A DNA stretch of 64,000 nt from an uncultured Roseateles sp. (lineage in GTDB: Bacteria; Pseudomonadota; Gammaproteobacteria; Burkholderiales; Burkholderiaceae_C). Below the pieces are notes generated by a model that was not told the DNA's origin, did not search any database, and saw only the letters and a program-made list of their open reading frames with translations. The stretch covers positions 2,232,001 through 2,296,000 of the forward strand of contig NZ_OY729424.1 of NCBI RefSeq assembly GCF_963422335.1. Reading direction: 5' to 3'. Every line of letters begins with the position of its first letter. Position 1 is the first letter of the stretch. A program made the translations under genes and the position numbers. Of the stretch, positions 1 to 8,194 are shown in pieces.

Positions 1-1
1 A

Positions 2-2164
2 ACCGACACTGCTGAACATCGCAAGACAGGCCCGGGACCGCAGCGTCGCCTGGGTGCCCTGTTGTTGATGCTGGCCTTGCCCCTGCTGCTGTTCTGGGCC
101 TTGCCCTCGCTGGACTTTCTGAAGCGCAGCGAGAGTGTGTTCCCGGTCTGGCTGCACACCGTCAGCGAGCTGGGTGCGGTGATGATCGCGGGCCTGGTGT
201 TTGTTTCGGCCTGGCATGCGCAGGGGCGCGAGCGCCGGTTGAATATTGTGCTGCTGGGCTGCGGCTTTCTGGCCGTGGGCCTGCTGGACCTGGGCCATCT
301 GCTGTCCTACAAGGGCATGCCGACCTTCATCACCGAGGCGGCGCCGCAAAAGGCGATCGCCTTCTGGCTCAGCGCCCGCTACACCGCCGCCATCGTGCTG
401 CTGCTGGTGGCTTTGCGGCCGGTGTCGCCGCCGATCGATGCCGCGCAGCGGCGCCTGCTGTTGATGGGCTTTCTGGCCCTGGTGGCTCTGGGCTATGCCT
501 CGCAACTGGTCTGGCCCCAGATCTGGCCGCTGCTGTTCGTGCCGGGGCAGGGCCTGACGCCAACCAAGATTGCCGCCGAGTACGGCATCGTGCTGCTGCT
601 GCTGGCCGCGGCCGGCCTGCTGGTGCGGCAGACGGCGCGGGGCCAGTACAGCAGCGCCGATCTGGCGCTGGCGGCGCTGATCACCATCCTCAGCGAGCTG
701 TGCTTCACGCTCTACGCCAATGTCAATGACATCTTCAGCCTGCTGGGCCATGGCTACAAGATCATCGCCTACTGGTTCATCTACCGTGCCGTGTTCGTGG
801 TCGCCGTGCGCGAGCCCTACACCCGGCTCAGCGAGGAGGTGGCGGAACGTCAGCGCGCCGAGCAGCGGCTGGAGTTTCTGGCCTACCACGATCCGCTGAC
901 CGGCCTGCCCAACCGTGCGCTGCTGCATGACCGCATGGAGCAGGCCATGGCCGACGCGCGGCGCGAGAAGACCCAGGTGGCGGTGCTGCTGCTGGACCTG
1001 GACCAGTTCAAGGCCGTCAACGACTCGCTGGGGCATGTTGCCGGCGACCAGTTGCTGGTCACCGCCGCACAACGCCTGCGGGCCGCTTTGCACAGCAGCG
1101 ACACGGTCGGCCGCCTGGGGGGCGACCAGTTCCTGATATTGATGAGCGGCCTCAGGGACCAGGCGCCCGTCATGACCCTGCTGGAGGCACTGGAGGCCGG
1201 GCTGCAGGCGCCGGTGTTCATCGATGGCGCCGAGCTGCGCATCTCGGCCTCCTTTGGCATCGTCATGTTCCCCGGGCAGGGCACCGACCTCGAGACACTG
1301 CAGCGCCGCGCCGACACGGCGATGTACCACGCCAAGGCCAGCGGTCGCAATTGCCACCGCTTCTTCGACGAGAGCATGCAGGGCGATGTGCAGGATCGCA
1401 TGCGCCTGCAGGTGGGTATGGCCCGCGCCATCGAGGCGAACGAGTTCGAGCTGCACTACCAGCCCTTGATCGACCTGCAGACCGGCCGCATGGTCGGTGC
1501 CGAAGCCCTGCTGCGCTGGCGCCTGCCCGACGGCAGCCTGATGCCGCCGGCGCAGTTCATCCCGGTGGCGGAGGAGAGCGGGCTGATCGTGCGCATCGGT
1601 GCCTGGGTGCTGCGCGAGGCCTGTCGGCAGGCCTGCCAGTGGCCCGCGATTCACGGACACCGCCCCTGGGTGGCGGTCAATCTGTCGGCCCTGCAGTTCC
1701 GGCAGGGCAATCTGCAGGCACTGGTGGAGTCGGCGTTGGTCGACAGCGGCCTGGCGCCCGGTCGGCTGGACCTGGAGCTGACCGAGTCCATCCTGATCAG
1801 CGACCCGGCCAGCGTGCTCGAGGTCGTGACCCGGCTCAAGGCCCTGGGCGTGATGCTGTCGATCGATGACTTCGGCACCGGCTATTCCAGCCTGTCCTAC
1901 CTGACCCGCTTCCCGGTCGACAAGCTGAAGATAGACCGCAGCTTTCTGCACAATCTGGGCGCCCGTGGCCAGGGGCTGGTGATTGTCGAGGCCATCATCG
2001 GTCTGGCCAGCAATCTGGGCCTGGCCTGCGTGGCCGAGGGCGTGGAAACGGACGAGGTGGCGAGACAGCTGAAGGGCCTGGGCTGCGGCTACGGTCAGGG
2101 CTACCACTTCGCCCGGCCGATGCCGGCGGAGCAACTGATGGCCTTTGCCCGGGCACAGACCTGA
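2..2164 (+). CDS. MASE3-GGDEF-EAL membrane-anchored cyclic-di-GMP enzyme (5' end probably outside window)
   Basis: Predicted to make and/or degrade cyclic di-GMP at the inner membrane. Numbering from a TTG codon at 62, about 250 residues form several hydrophobic segments. The block around residues 80-105 (LLSYKGMPTF, then FWLSARYTAA) resembles the MASE3 sensory domain. A GGDEF domain (about 270-440) has its active-site loop as GGDQF at 353-357, a conservative change from GGDEF. The EAL domain (about 455-700) keeps EALLR (481-485) and the DDFGTGYSS loop, so phosphodiesterase activity looks intact. The frame is open without a stop from base 2, so the start may lie left of the window; TTG 62 or ATG 68 would begin almost inside the first membrane segment. 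A response regulator follows 58 bp downstream. Function is by family; the balance of the two activities is unknown. Confidence 0.9.
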   Translation, partial: TDTAEHRKTGPGPQRRLGALLLMLALPLLLFWALPSLDFLKRSESVFPVWLHTVSELGAVMIAGLVFVSAWHAQGRERRLNIVLLGCGFLAVGLLDLGHLLSYKGMPTFITEAAPQKAIAFWLSARYTAAIVLLLVALRPVSPPIDAAQRRLLLMGFLALVALGYASQLVWPQIWPLLFVPGQGLTPTKIAAEYGIVLLLLAAAGLLVRQTARGQYSSADLALAALITILSELCFTLYANVNDIFSLLGHGYKIIAYWFIYRAVFVVAVREPYTRLSEEVAERQRAEQRLEFLAYHDPLTGLPNRALLHDRMEQAMADARREKTQVAVLLLDLDQFKAVNDSLGHVAGDQLLVTAAQRLRAALHSSDTVGRLGGDQFLILMSGLRDQAPVMTLLEALEAGLQAPVFIDGAELRISASFGIVMFPGQGTDLETLQRRADTAMYHAKASGRNCHRFFDESMQGDVQDRMRLQVGMARAIEANEFELHYQPLIDLQTGRMVGAEALLRWRLPDGSLMPPAQFIPVAEESGLIVRIGAWVLREACRQACQWPAIHGHRPWVAVNLSALQFRQGNLQALVESALVDSGLAPGRLDLELTESILISDPASVLEVVTRLKALGVMLSIDDFGTGYSSLSYLTRFPVDKLKIDRSFLHNLGARGQGLVIVEAIIGLASNLGLACVAEGVETDEVARQLKGLGCGYGQGYHFARPMPAEQLMAFARAQT

Positions 2165-2222
2165 GTGTTGCGGCCGGTGGCCGCTATGCTCCCGGCTGTT
2201 GCAACTTGGGTTTCCTGCTGTT

Positions 2223-2927
2223 ATGCGCCTGCTGCTGGTGGAAGACGATCGCATGATTGGCGAGGGCCTGCGCGCCGCCTTGCGCCTGGAAGGCTATGCG
2301 GTGGACTGGGTACGCGATGTGGCCGCCGCCCAGGGCACGCTGGCCAGCGAGCGCTTCGATCTGGTCTTGCTGGACCTTGGCCTGCCACCCGGTGGCGGGG
2401 CTGCCTCCACCGACCCCACGGCCGACGGACTCACCGTGCTGCGCGGCCTGCGCGCCCGCCAGGACCAGACGCCGGTGATCGTGCTGACTGCCCGTGATGG
2501 CGCCGGCGAACGCGTCAAGGGCCTGGACAGCGGTGCCGACGACTACATCGTCAAGCCGTTCGAACTCGACGAGCTGAACGCCCGCATCCGTGCCGTGATG
2601 CGCCGGCACAGCGGCCGCGGCCAGGCCTTGCTGGGCTATGGCGGCGTCACGCTGGACCCGGCCACGCGCCAGGTCACGCTGAATGGCCAGCCTGTCGTGC
2701 TGTCGGCCCGCGAGCTGGCCGTGCTGGAGGCCCTGCTGCAGCGGCCCGGCGCGCTGCTGTCGCGCGCCCAGTTGGAGGACAGGCTTTACGGCTGGGGCGA
2801 GGAGATCGAGAGCAATGCCGTCTCGGTCTACATCCACCAGCTGCGCCGCAAGCTCGGCGCCGATTTCATCCAGAACGTGCGCGGCGTCGGCTACTACGTC
2901 GGCCCGGCCAGCGAAGCGGCGCCATGA
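2223..2927 (+). CDS. OmpR-family response regulator (QseB/PmrA/TctD-like)
   Basis: DNA-binding response regulator, 234 aa, partner of the downstream kinase. The receiver domain has the acidic pair D8-D9, phospho-acceptor D51 in LLDLGLPP, and the switch lysine in IVKPFE. A C-terminal winged helix (about 135-225) ends with the usual RGVGYYV hairpin. The start at ATG 2223 puts the receiver strand MRLLLVEDD at the N-terminus; longer in-frame extensions have no homology-like sequence. Oddity: about ten extra residues, rich in Gly, Ala and Thr (around 55-67), sit just after D51 where relatives read LPGMDG. The stop overlaps the kinase start by 4 bp (ATGA), so the two are co-translated. It probably binds the three TTAA repeats after the kinase gene. 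Confidence 0.93.
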   Translation: MRLLLVEDDRMIGEGLRAALRLEGYAVDWVRDVAAAQGTLASERFDLVLLDLGLPPGGGAASTDPTADGLTVLRGLRARQDQTPVIVLTARDGAGERVKGLDSGADDYIVKPFELDELNARIRAVMRRHSGRGQALLGYGGVTLDPATRQVTLNGQPVVLSARELAVLEALLQRPGALLSRAQLEDRLYGWGEEIESNAVSVYIHQLRRKLGADFIQNVRGVGYYVGPASEAAP

Positions 2928-4231
2928 TCAACTCGCTGCGGGCGCGGTTGCTCGTCACCCTGCTGGGTCTGCTGGCTGCTGCCGCTCTGGTGATGGGCCT
3001 CAGCACCTACCGCAGCGTGCTGGCCGAGACCGAGACCCTGTTCGACTACCAGCTGCGCCAGATGGCGCTGGCGCTGCGCGATCAGGGTGAAATAGCGCCC
3101 AACCAGGCGCAGGCACTGGCCGACGAGCAGCTCGACTTCGTGGTGCAGATCTGGACCGTGGACGGCCGCAGCATCTATGCCTCGCGGGCGCACAGCAATC
3201 TGCCGGCGCGGGCCTTGCTGGGCCTGGCCGAGATCCATGTCAATGGCCAGGCCTGGCGCACCTTCAGCGTGGCCACGCCGGAGCGCATCATCCAGGTCGC
3301 CCAGCCGGTGCAGATACGCCAGCGCCTGGCCGCGGCCGCGGCACTGCGCAGCGTGCTGCCCCTGCTGCTGCTGGCGCCGCTGATGGCGCTGCTCGGCTGG
3401 TGGCTCAGCGCGCTGACGCTGAGGCCCTTGCAGCAGGTGGCGGCCGGCGTGCGCGAGCGCGACGCGCAGTCGCTGGCGCCGCTGCCCAGCGAGGGCCTGC
3501 CCGACGAGGTGGCGCCGCTGGTGACGGCGCTGAATGCCTTGTTGCAGCGCCTGGGCCAGTCGCTGGAGCAGCAGCGCAGCTTCGTGGCCGATGCCGCCCA
3601 CGAGCTGCGCTCGCCGTTGACGGCCTTGAAGCTGCAGGCCCAGCTGCTGGCGCGTGCCACCGACCCGGCCACCCGCCACGAGGCGATGGCGGCGCTGACG
3701 GCCGGCATCGAACGCGCCGCCCGCCTGGTCGAGCAATTGCTGGCCCTGGCCCGGGCCGAGCCCGGTGCGCTGGCGGTGGCCCAGCAGCCGCTGGACCTCA
3801 GCGAGCTGGTGCGCGAGGCGGTGGCCGACTGCGTGCCGCTGGCGCGGCTGCGCGGCAGCGAGCTGCAGCTGATCGCCGAGCAGCCGGTGTCCGTGCGGGG
3901 CGACAGGACGGCACTGGCCGCCCTGGTGCGCAATCTGGCCGACAACGCCCTGCGTTACTCGCCGCCGGGAGCCCGGGTCGAGCTGCACGTCGACGCGGTC
4001 GATGGCCGGCCGCGGCTGCAGGTCGATGACAGCGGCCCCGGTATTCCGCCGGCCGAGCGTGAGCATGTGTTTGACCGCTTCTACCGGCGCAACCTCGATG
4101 ACGCCAGCGGCTCCGGTCTGGGCCTGGCCATCGTGCGCCAGGTGGCCGAACGCCACGGTGCCGCCATCACCCTGGGCGACTCGGCCCTGGGTGGGCTGCA
4201 GGTCAGCCTGCTGTTCCCAACCGCCTCTTAA
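2924..4231 (+). CDS. Sensor histidine kinase (QseC/TctE-like)
   Basis: Inner-membrane sensor kinase, 435 aa. One transmembrane segment lies at about 8-27 and a second at about 143-164, with a small periplasmic sensor of about 115 residues between them. A short HAMP-like linker leads to the HisKA domain with phospho-acceptor H226 (FVADAAHELRSPLTALK). The HATPase domain has its N box (LVRNLADNALRYSPPG), G1 box (DDSGPGIPP) and G2 box (GSGLGLAIV). The ATGA overlap with the regulator gene makes the pairing secure. The ligand is unknown; QseC-like kinases respond to varied envelope signals. The stop codon lies inside the first TTAA repeat of the promoter for the next gene, a periplasmic protease, which suggests that envelope stress is part of the circuit. 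Confidence 0.93.
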   Translation: MINSLRARLLVTLLGLLAAAALVMGLSTYRSVLAETETLFDYQLRQMALALRDQGEIAPNQAQALADEQLDFVVQIWTVDGRSIYASRAHSNLPARALLGLAEIHVNGQAWRTFSVATPERIIQVAQPVQIRQRLAAAAALRSVLPLLLLAPLMALLGWWLSALTLRPLQQVAAGVRERDAQSLAPLPSEGLPDEVAPLVTALNALLQRLGQSLEQQRSFVADAAHELRSPLTALKLQAQLLARATDPATRHEAMAALTAGIERAARLVEQLLALARAEPGALAVAQQPLDLSELVREAVADCVPLARLRGSELQLIAEQPVSVRGDRTALAALVRNLADNALRYSPPGARVELHVDAVDGRPRLQVDDSGPGIPPAEREHVFDRFYRRNLDDASGSGLGLAIVRQVAERHGAAITLGDSALGGLQVSLLFPTAS

Positions 4232-4254
4232 CTTTCGCTTAAATCTCGGTTAAT
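4227..4254 (+). promoter_or_regulatory. Three direct hexamer boxes, likely response-regulator binding site
   Basis: CTTAAC (4227-4232), CTTAAA (4238-4243) and GTTAAT (4249-4254) recur at exactly 11-bp spacing, each pair separated by 5 bp ending in TCG. This matches the layout of PmrA/QseB-type operators (half-sites of the form YTTAAK separated by 5 bp). It lies between the kinase gene and the protease gene about 75 bp before the protease start. A second element, GCGGAA-TC-TTCCGC (4291-4304), is a perfect 6+6 palindrome closer to the start. Binding by the upstream regulator is inferred. Confidence 0.7.
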
Positions 4255-4327
4255 CGAGGCCTAACCTGGCATCCCTATCGTTCAAGTCATGCGGAATCTT
4301 CCGCGAGTCTTGACGGAGAGCGTAGCC

Positions 4328-5851
4328 ATGAACATCAAACCCCTGAATGCGGCCCTGCTGACGGCAGGCCTGTTGGCCGGCGGTGCGGCCGGTGCGCTGA
4401 ATCTGCCGCAATGGCTGAAGAGTGACGCCAAACCGGCGCCCGCGGCCGCCCCTCAGCTGGTGGCTGCGGCCGAGCCGGCACCCGCAAGTCCTGCGGCCCA
4501 GGCTCCGGTGCCGCTGCTGCGTGACGCCGGCGTGCCCAACTACCGGGCCATCGTCAAGCAGGCCGGCCCGGCGGTGGTGGGCATCACCGTCGAGGGTTTG
4601 CACAAGGTCAGCCGTGAAGAGCAGGGCGGCGCGGATGCCGAGGGTGATCCGTTCGCGCAGTTCTTCCGCGGCATGCCGGGCTTTCCGGGCTTTCAGCAGC
4701 GCGGCCGCGGCCAGCCTGCACAGCCCTTCCGCGGCCAGGGCTCGGGCTTCATCATCAGCAGCGACGGGTTGATACTGACCAACGCCCATGTGGTGAACGA
4801 GGCCAAGGAGGTGACGGTCAAGCTCAGCGACCGGCGCGAGTTCGCCGCCAAGGTGCTGGGCAGCGACAAGGCCACCGATATCGCCGTGCTGCGCATCGAA
4901 GCCAAGAACCTGCCGACCGTGCGCCTGGGCGACCCGCGCCAGATCGAGGTCGGCGACCCGGTGCTGGCCATTGGCGCGCCCTACGGCCTGGAGCAGACCG
5001 CCACCCAGGGCATCGTCAGCGCCAAGGGCCGTTCACTGCCCGGCGATGCCGTCGTGCCCTTCATCCAGACCGATGCGGCGGTGAACCCCGGCAACTCGGG
5101 CGGCCCGCTGTTTGATGGCGGTGGCGCGGTGGTGGGCATCAATTCGCAGATCTACTCGCAGTCGGGCGGCTACCAGGGCCTGAGCTTTGCCATTCCGATC
5201 AATGTGGCGCTGAAGATCAAGGACCAGATCGTTGCCACCGGCAAGGCCCAGCATGGCCGGCTGGGCGTCAATGTGCAGGACCTGACCCAGTCGCTGGCCG
5301 ATTCCTTCGGCCTGCCCAGGCCCGATGGCGCCCTGGTGGCCAATGTGACGCCCAAGAGCGCCGCGGCAGCCGCTGGCCTGAAACCGGGCGACGTGATCAC
5401 CGAGGTCAATGGCGAGCCGGTGGTGCGCTCGGGCAATCTGTCCAGCCTGATCGGCATGTCGGCGCCGGGCGAGCGGGTCAAGCTCAAGGTCTGGCGTGAC
5501 CATGAGGCCCGTGAGGTCGAGGCCAGGCTCGGCGGGGCCGAGGCGGCCGACAAGCAGGCCGCGGCCGGTGACGCCAGCCCGCAGGAAGGCAAGCTGGGCC
5601 TGGCCCTGCGCCCGCTGACGCCGGACGAAAAGCGCTCGGTCGGCGGCGTGCAGGGTCTGCTGGTGGAAGACGCCGACGGGCCGGCCGCAAGGGCAGGCAT
5701 CAACGCCGGCGACCTGCTGCTGGCCATCAACGGCCGGCCGGTGCAGTCGGCCGAGCAGGTGCGGGAGGTGGTCGCCAAGTCGGGCAAATCGGTGGCCTTG
5801 CTGATACAGCGCGGCGGCGACAAGATCTTCGTGCCGGTGAAGATCGGGTAA
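4328..5851 (+). CDS. Do-like periplasmic serine protease (DegP/DegQ/MucD family)
   Basis: Periplasmic quality-control protease and chaperone, 507 aa. The N-terminus has a signal-like hydrophobic stretch (residues 7-24), followed by an Ala/Pro-rich linker. The trypsin-like domain carries the catalytic triad H154 (TNAHVV), D184 (ATDIAVLR) and S257 (GNSGGPLF). Two PDZ domains follow (about 290-380 and 410-500). A flexible Gly/Gln/Arg-rich LA-type loop lies at about 95-135. ATG 4328 is chosen because the preceding in-frame residues from 4289 are not signal-like. It sits directly after a two-component system and its promoter contains three direct repeats typical of such regulators, so it is likely a direct target. 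DegP versus DegQ naming cannot be settled here. Confidence 0.93.
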   Translation: MNIKPLNAALLTAGLLAGGAAGALNLPQWLKSDAKPAPAAAPQLVAAAEPAPASPAAQAPVPLLRDAGVPNYRAIVKQAGPAVVGITVEGLHKVSREEQGGADAEGDPFAQFFRGMPGFPGFQQRGRGQPAQPFRGQGSGFIISSDGLILTNAHVVNEAKEVTVKLSDRREFAAKVLGSDKATDIAVLRIEAKNLPTVRLGDPRQIEVGDPVLAIGAPYGLEQTATQGIVSAKGRSLPGDAVVPFIQTDAAVNPGNSGGPLFDGGGAVVGINSQIYSQSGGYQGLSFAIPINVALKIKDQIVATGKAQHGRLGVNVQDLTQSLADSFGLPRPDGALVANVTPKSAAAAAGLKPGDVITEVNGEPVVRSGNLSSLIGMSAPGERVKLKVWRDHEAREVEARLGGAEAADKQAAAGDASPQEGKLGLALRPLTPDEKRSVGGVQGLLVEDADGPAARAGINAGDLLLAINGRPVQSAEQVREVVAKSGKSVALLIQRGGDKIFVPVKIG

Positions 5852-5872
5852 GCAAAGGCGTCTGATCCGCAG

Positions 5873-5929
5873 GGAGGTTGCGCAAGCCCGATAATCGGGC
5901 CTGCACTTCAGTTGTCACGCGCAACCTCC
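5873..5929 (+). promoter_or_regulatory. Nested palindromes in the murA leader
   Basis: A perfect 11-bp inverted repeat (GGAGGTTGCGC at 5873-5883, GCGCAACCTCC at 5919-5929) encloses a 15-bp palindrome, GCCCGAT-A-ATCGGGC (5886-5900). The inner palindrome contains GATAAT, a plausible -10 element, so it could be an operator overlapping the promoter. The right arm lies immediately before the murA ATG at 5934, and no purine-rich ribosome binding site is visible there. The arrangement is seen; regulation is inferred. Confidence 0.5.
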
Positions 5930-5933
5930 TCAC

Positions 5934-7235
5934 ATGTCGAATCTGATTGTTCACGGCGGAACGCCGCTGGCCGGCCGCATCATCCCGTCGGCCAACAAGA
6001 ACGCCGTCCTGCCCATTCTCTGTGCCACCCTGCTCAGCGCCGAGCCGATACGGTTGCAGGGCGTGCCCGAGATCACCGACGTCAAGAAGATTCTGGAGGT
6101 CTTCCGCAATCTGGGCAGCCGGGTCCAGGTCGATTTCAAGACCGGCGTGCTCGATGTGCACCACCGTGACACGCACTTCGACGCCGCCAAGGACCGCCTG
6201 CCCGAGGAAATGCGCTCGTCCATCATGCTGGTGCCCGGGCTGATGGCCCGTTTTGGTGCGGCGCGCATCGAGGACGACGTCAAGGGCTGTACCCTGGGCA
6301 TGCGCGAGATCGACCCCCATGTCGAGGTGTTCGAGCGCTTCGGTGCCCAGGTCGAGCGCCAGCCCGATGGCCTGCTGCTGCATGTGGCGGCCAAGCTGCA
6401 TGCCAATGACCACTGGACCGACTACGCCTCGGTCACGACGACCGAGAACTTCGTGCTCTGCGCCGTGCTGGCCGATGGCACCTCGACGCTGATGAACGCG
6501 GCCTCCGAGCCCCATGTGCAGGAGTTCTGCCAGTTCATGCTGATGCTGGGCGCGAAGATCGAGGGCCTGGGCACCTCCAAGCTCAAGATCACCGGCGTGT
6601 CGGCGCTGAAGGGCGGCGAATTCACCTTTGCCGAAGACTTCCACGAGATCGTCACCTTTCTCGCGCTGGGCGCCATCACCGGCGGCGATGTGCAGGTGAA
6701 GAACTCGACGCCCGAGCAATTCCCGCTGATCGACCGCACCTTCGCCAAGTTCGGCGTGCGCATCGAGCACAAGGACGGCTGGTCGCGAGCCATCACCGAC
6801 GGTCCGCTGAAGGTCAAGGAGCCGTTCACCCGCAACATCCTGCAAAAGGTCGAGGCGGCGCCCTGGCCCTATCTGCCGGTCGATCTGCTGCCCATCTTCG
6901 TCGCCCTGGGCGTCAAGGCCGAGGGCAGCGTGATGTTCTGGAACAAGGTCTATGACGGCGCGATGGGCTGGACCTCGGAGCTGAGCAAGTTCGGCGCCCA
7001 CGCCTTCCTGTCCGACCCGCACCGCATGGTCACCTTCGGTGGCAAGCCCTTGGCGCCGGCCGAGGTCGAGAGCCCCTACATCATCCGCGTGGCGATCGCG
7101 CTGCTGATGGTGGCCTCCAGCATCAAGGGTCGCTCGGTAATACATAACGCCACGCCGATACGGCGTGCGCACCCGCACTTCGTCGAGAACATCTGCACCC
7201 TGGGCGCCCGCATCGAGTGGGTGGAAGGCGACTGA
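5934..7235 (+). CDS. murA: UDP-N-acetylglucosamine 1-carboxyvinyltransferase family, divergent MurA
   Basis: Cytoplasmic enzyme family that transfers enolpyruvate from PEP to UDP-GlcNAc, the first committed step of peptidoglycan synthesis. The protein is 433 aa (E. coli MurA 419). Conserved by eye: K22-N23 (in SANKNAVLP, where the usual motif is SGAKNAALP), catalytic C119 in KGCTLG, R124, D317 (LPVDLLP) and R411 near the C-terminus. Differences: the position matching E. coli R331 reads NKVYD (Lys338), and the Asp before the conserved Arg (E. coli D369) appears to be Ile383. The gene stands alone between a protease and a binding-protein gene rather than in the usual murA-hisG neighbourhood of Burkholderiales, so it may be a second MurA paralogue. 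The C119 thiol suggests fosfomycin sensitivity is retained. Confidence 0.85.
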   Translation: MSNLIVHGGTPLAGRIIPSANKNAVLPILCATLLSAEPIRLQGVPEITDVKKILEVFRNLGSRVQVDFKTGVLDVHHRDTHFDAAKDRLPEEMRSSIMLVPGLMARFGAARIEDDVKGCTLGMREIDPHVEVFERFGAQVERQPDGLLLHVAAKLHANDHWTDYASVTTTENFVLCAVLADGTSTLMNAASEPHVQEFCQFMLMLGAKIEGLGTSKLKITGVSALKGGEFTFAEDFHEIVTFLALGAITGGDVQVKNSTPEQFPLIDRTFAKFGVRIEHKDGWSRAITDGPLKVKEPFTRNILQKVEAAPWPYLPVDLLPIFVALGVKAEGSVMFWNKVYDGAMGWTSELSKFGAHAFLSDPHRMVTFGGKPLAPAEVESPYIIRVAIALLMVASSIKGRSVIHNATPIRRAHPHFVENICTLGARIEWVEGD

Positions 7236-7244
7236 GGCGCTTGA

Positions 7245-8180
7245 GTGACTGCTGAGCGCCGCTGCGGCGGCCCCTCTCTGCGCGGCATTCGCCGCTGGCT
7301 GCTGGTCTTGTGCCTGGGCGGGTGGTCCTGCGCCTGGGGCCAGGAGGCGGGCACCGTGCGCTGGATGACGCAGGACATCCCGCCGCATTTCAGCTACCTG
7401 CACGGCAAGCCTCCGCAGCGTGTGGCCGATCTGGCCAACGGCGAGCTCGATGGCTTTCTGCGCCTGCTGATTACCCAGATGCCGCAGTACCGGCACGAAT
7501 TTGTCGATGCCGGCTTCCCCCGCTTCGAGTCGCTGGTGCGCCAAGGGCAGACCCTGTGCTCGGTGCTACATCTGCGCACGCCCGAACGGCTCAACTGGCT
7601 GTATTTCACCCAGACCCATCCGCCGCAGTTCTCGCGCCAGATCCATTTGATCGTGCGGCGAGACAAGGCCGCCCAGTTCGATGCGGGAGGGCAGCCGCAG
7701 CAGTTCGCGGAGCTGCTGCAGCGCCCCGAGCTGCTGGGACTGCTGCCGCGCGACCGCTCCTTCGGCCCCAAGATCGACGCGCTGCTGAAGACCCCGGGTC
7801 TGAACACGCCGCAGACCGTGGTGGCCACGCGCAGCCAGCAGCTGCTGGCCATGCTGCGCGCCGGCCGCATGGACTACACCCTGGAATATCCCTCGGCCGT
7901 CGATGAGTACCTGCGCAGCGCCGAGCCAGGCCCCGAGCTGATCAAGCTGCCCCTGGCCGAAGGCCGAAGCACCCTGGTCGCCACCGCGGCCTGCACCCGC
8001 AATGCCGAGGGCCGCAAATACATCGAGGCGATCGACCAGGCCGTGCGCAAGCTGGCCCAGGACCCGCAACGCGAGGCCTGGATACGCGCCTGGCGCGGCG
8101 ACGCGCTGGACGAGCAGGACCGGCTGCGCATCAACCGCTATATGGATGAGCGGGCCAAGGGTGGAGCCTTGATCGAGTGA
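7245..8180 (+). CDS. Periplasmic solute-binding-like protein (TIGR02285-like, SBP family 3 fold)
   Basis: Predicted secreted protein of 311 aa with a type-3 periplasmic binding protein fold. The signal peptide is at about residues 14-33 (RRWLLVLCLGGWSCAWG, then QEAG). The mature part begins GTVRWMTQDIPPHFSYL, a pattern typical of the TIGR02285 group, which lack transporter partners and whose ligands are unknown. The GTG start at 7245 is 9 bp after the murA stop and gives a complete signal peptide; no later in-frame start would. It is probably co-transcribed with murA. It ends 14 bp from the convergent SNF2 gene. It could act as a sensor or solute scavenger; there is no permease or ATPase nearby. 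Confidence 0.75.
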   Translation: MTAERRCGGPSLRGIRRWLLVLCLGGWSCAWGQEAGTVRWMTQDIPPHFSYLHGKPPQRVADLANGELDGFLRLLITQMPQYRHEFVDAGFPRFESLVRQGQTLCSVLHLRTPERLNWLYFTQTHPPQFSRQIHLIVRRDKAAQFDAGGQPQQFAELLQRPELLGLLPRDRSFGPKIDALLKTPGLNTPQTVVATRSQQLLAMLRAGRMDYTLEYPSAVDEYLRSAEPGPELIKLPLAEGRSTLVATAACTRNAEGRKYIEAIDQAVRKLAQDPQREAWIRAWRGDALDEQDRLRINRYMDERAKGGALIE

Positions 8181-8194
8181 AGGGCAGGGGCTGC

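Noticed and set aside
2894..4156. Minus-strand frame opposite the sensor kinase
   Set aside because: Gln/His/Arg-rich antisense sequence; the + strand has HisKA and HATPase motifs with proper order.
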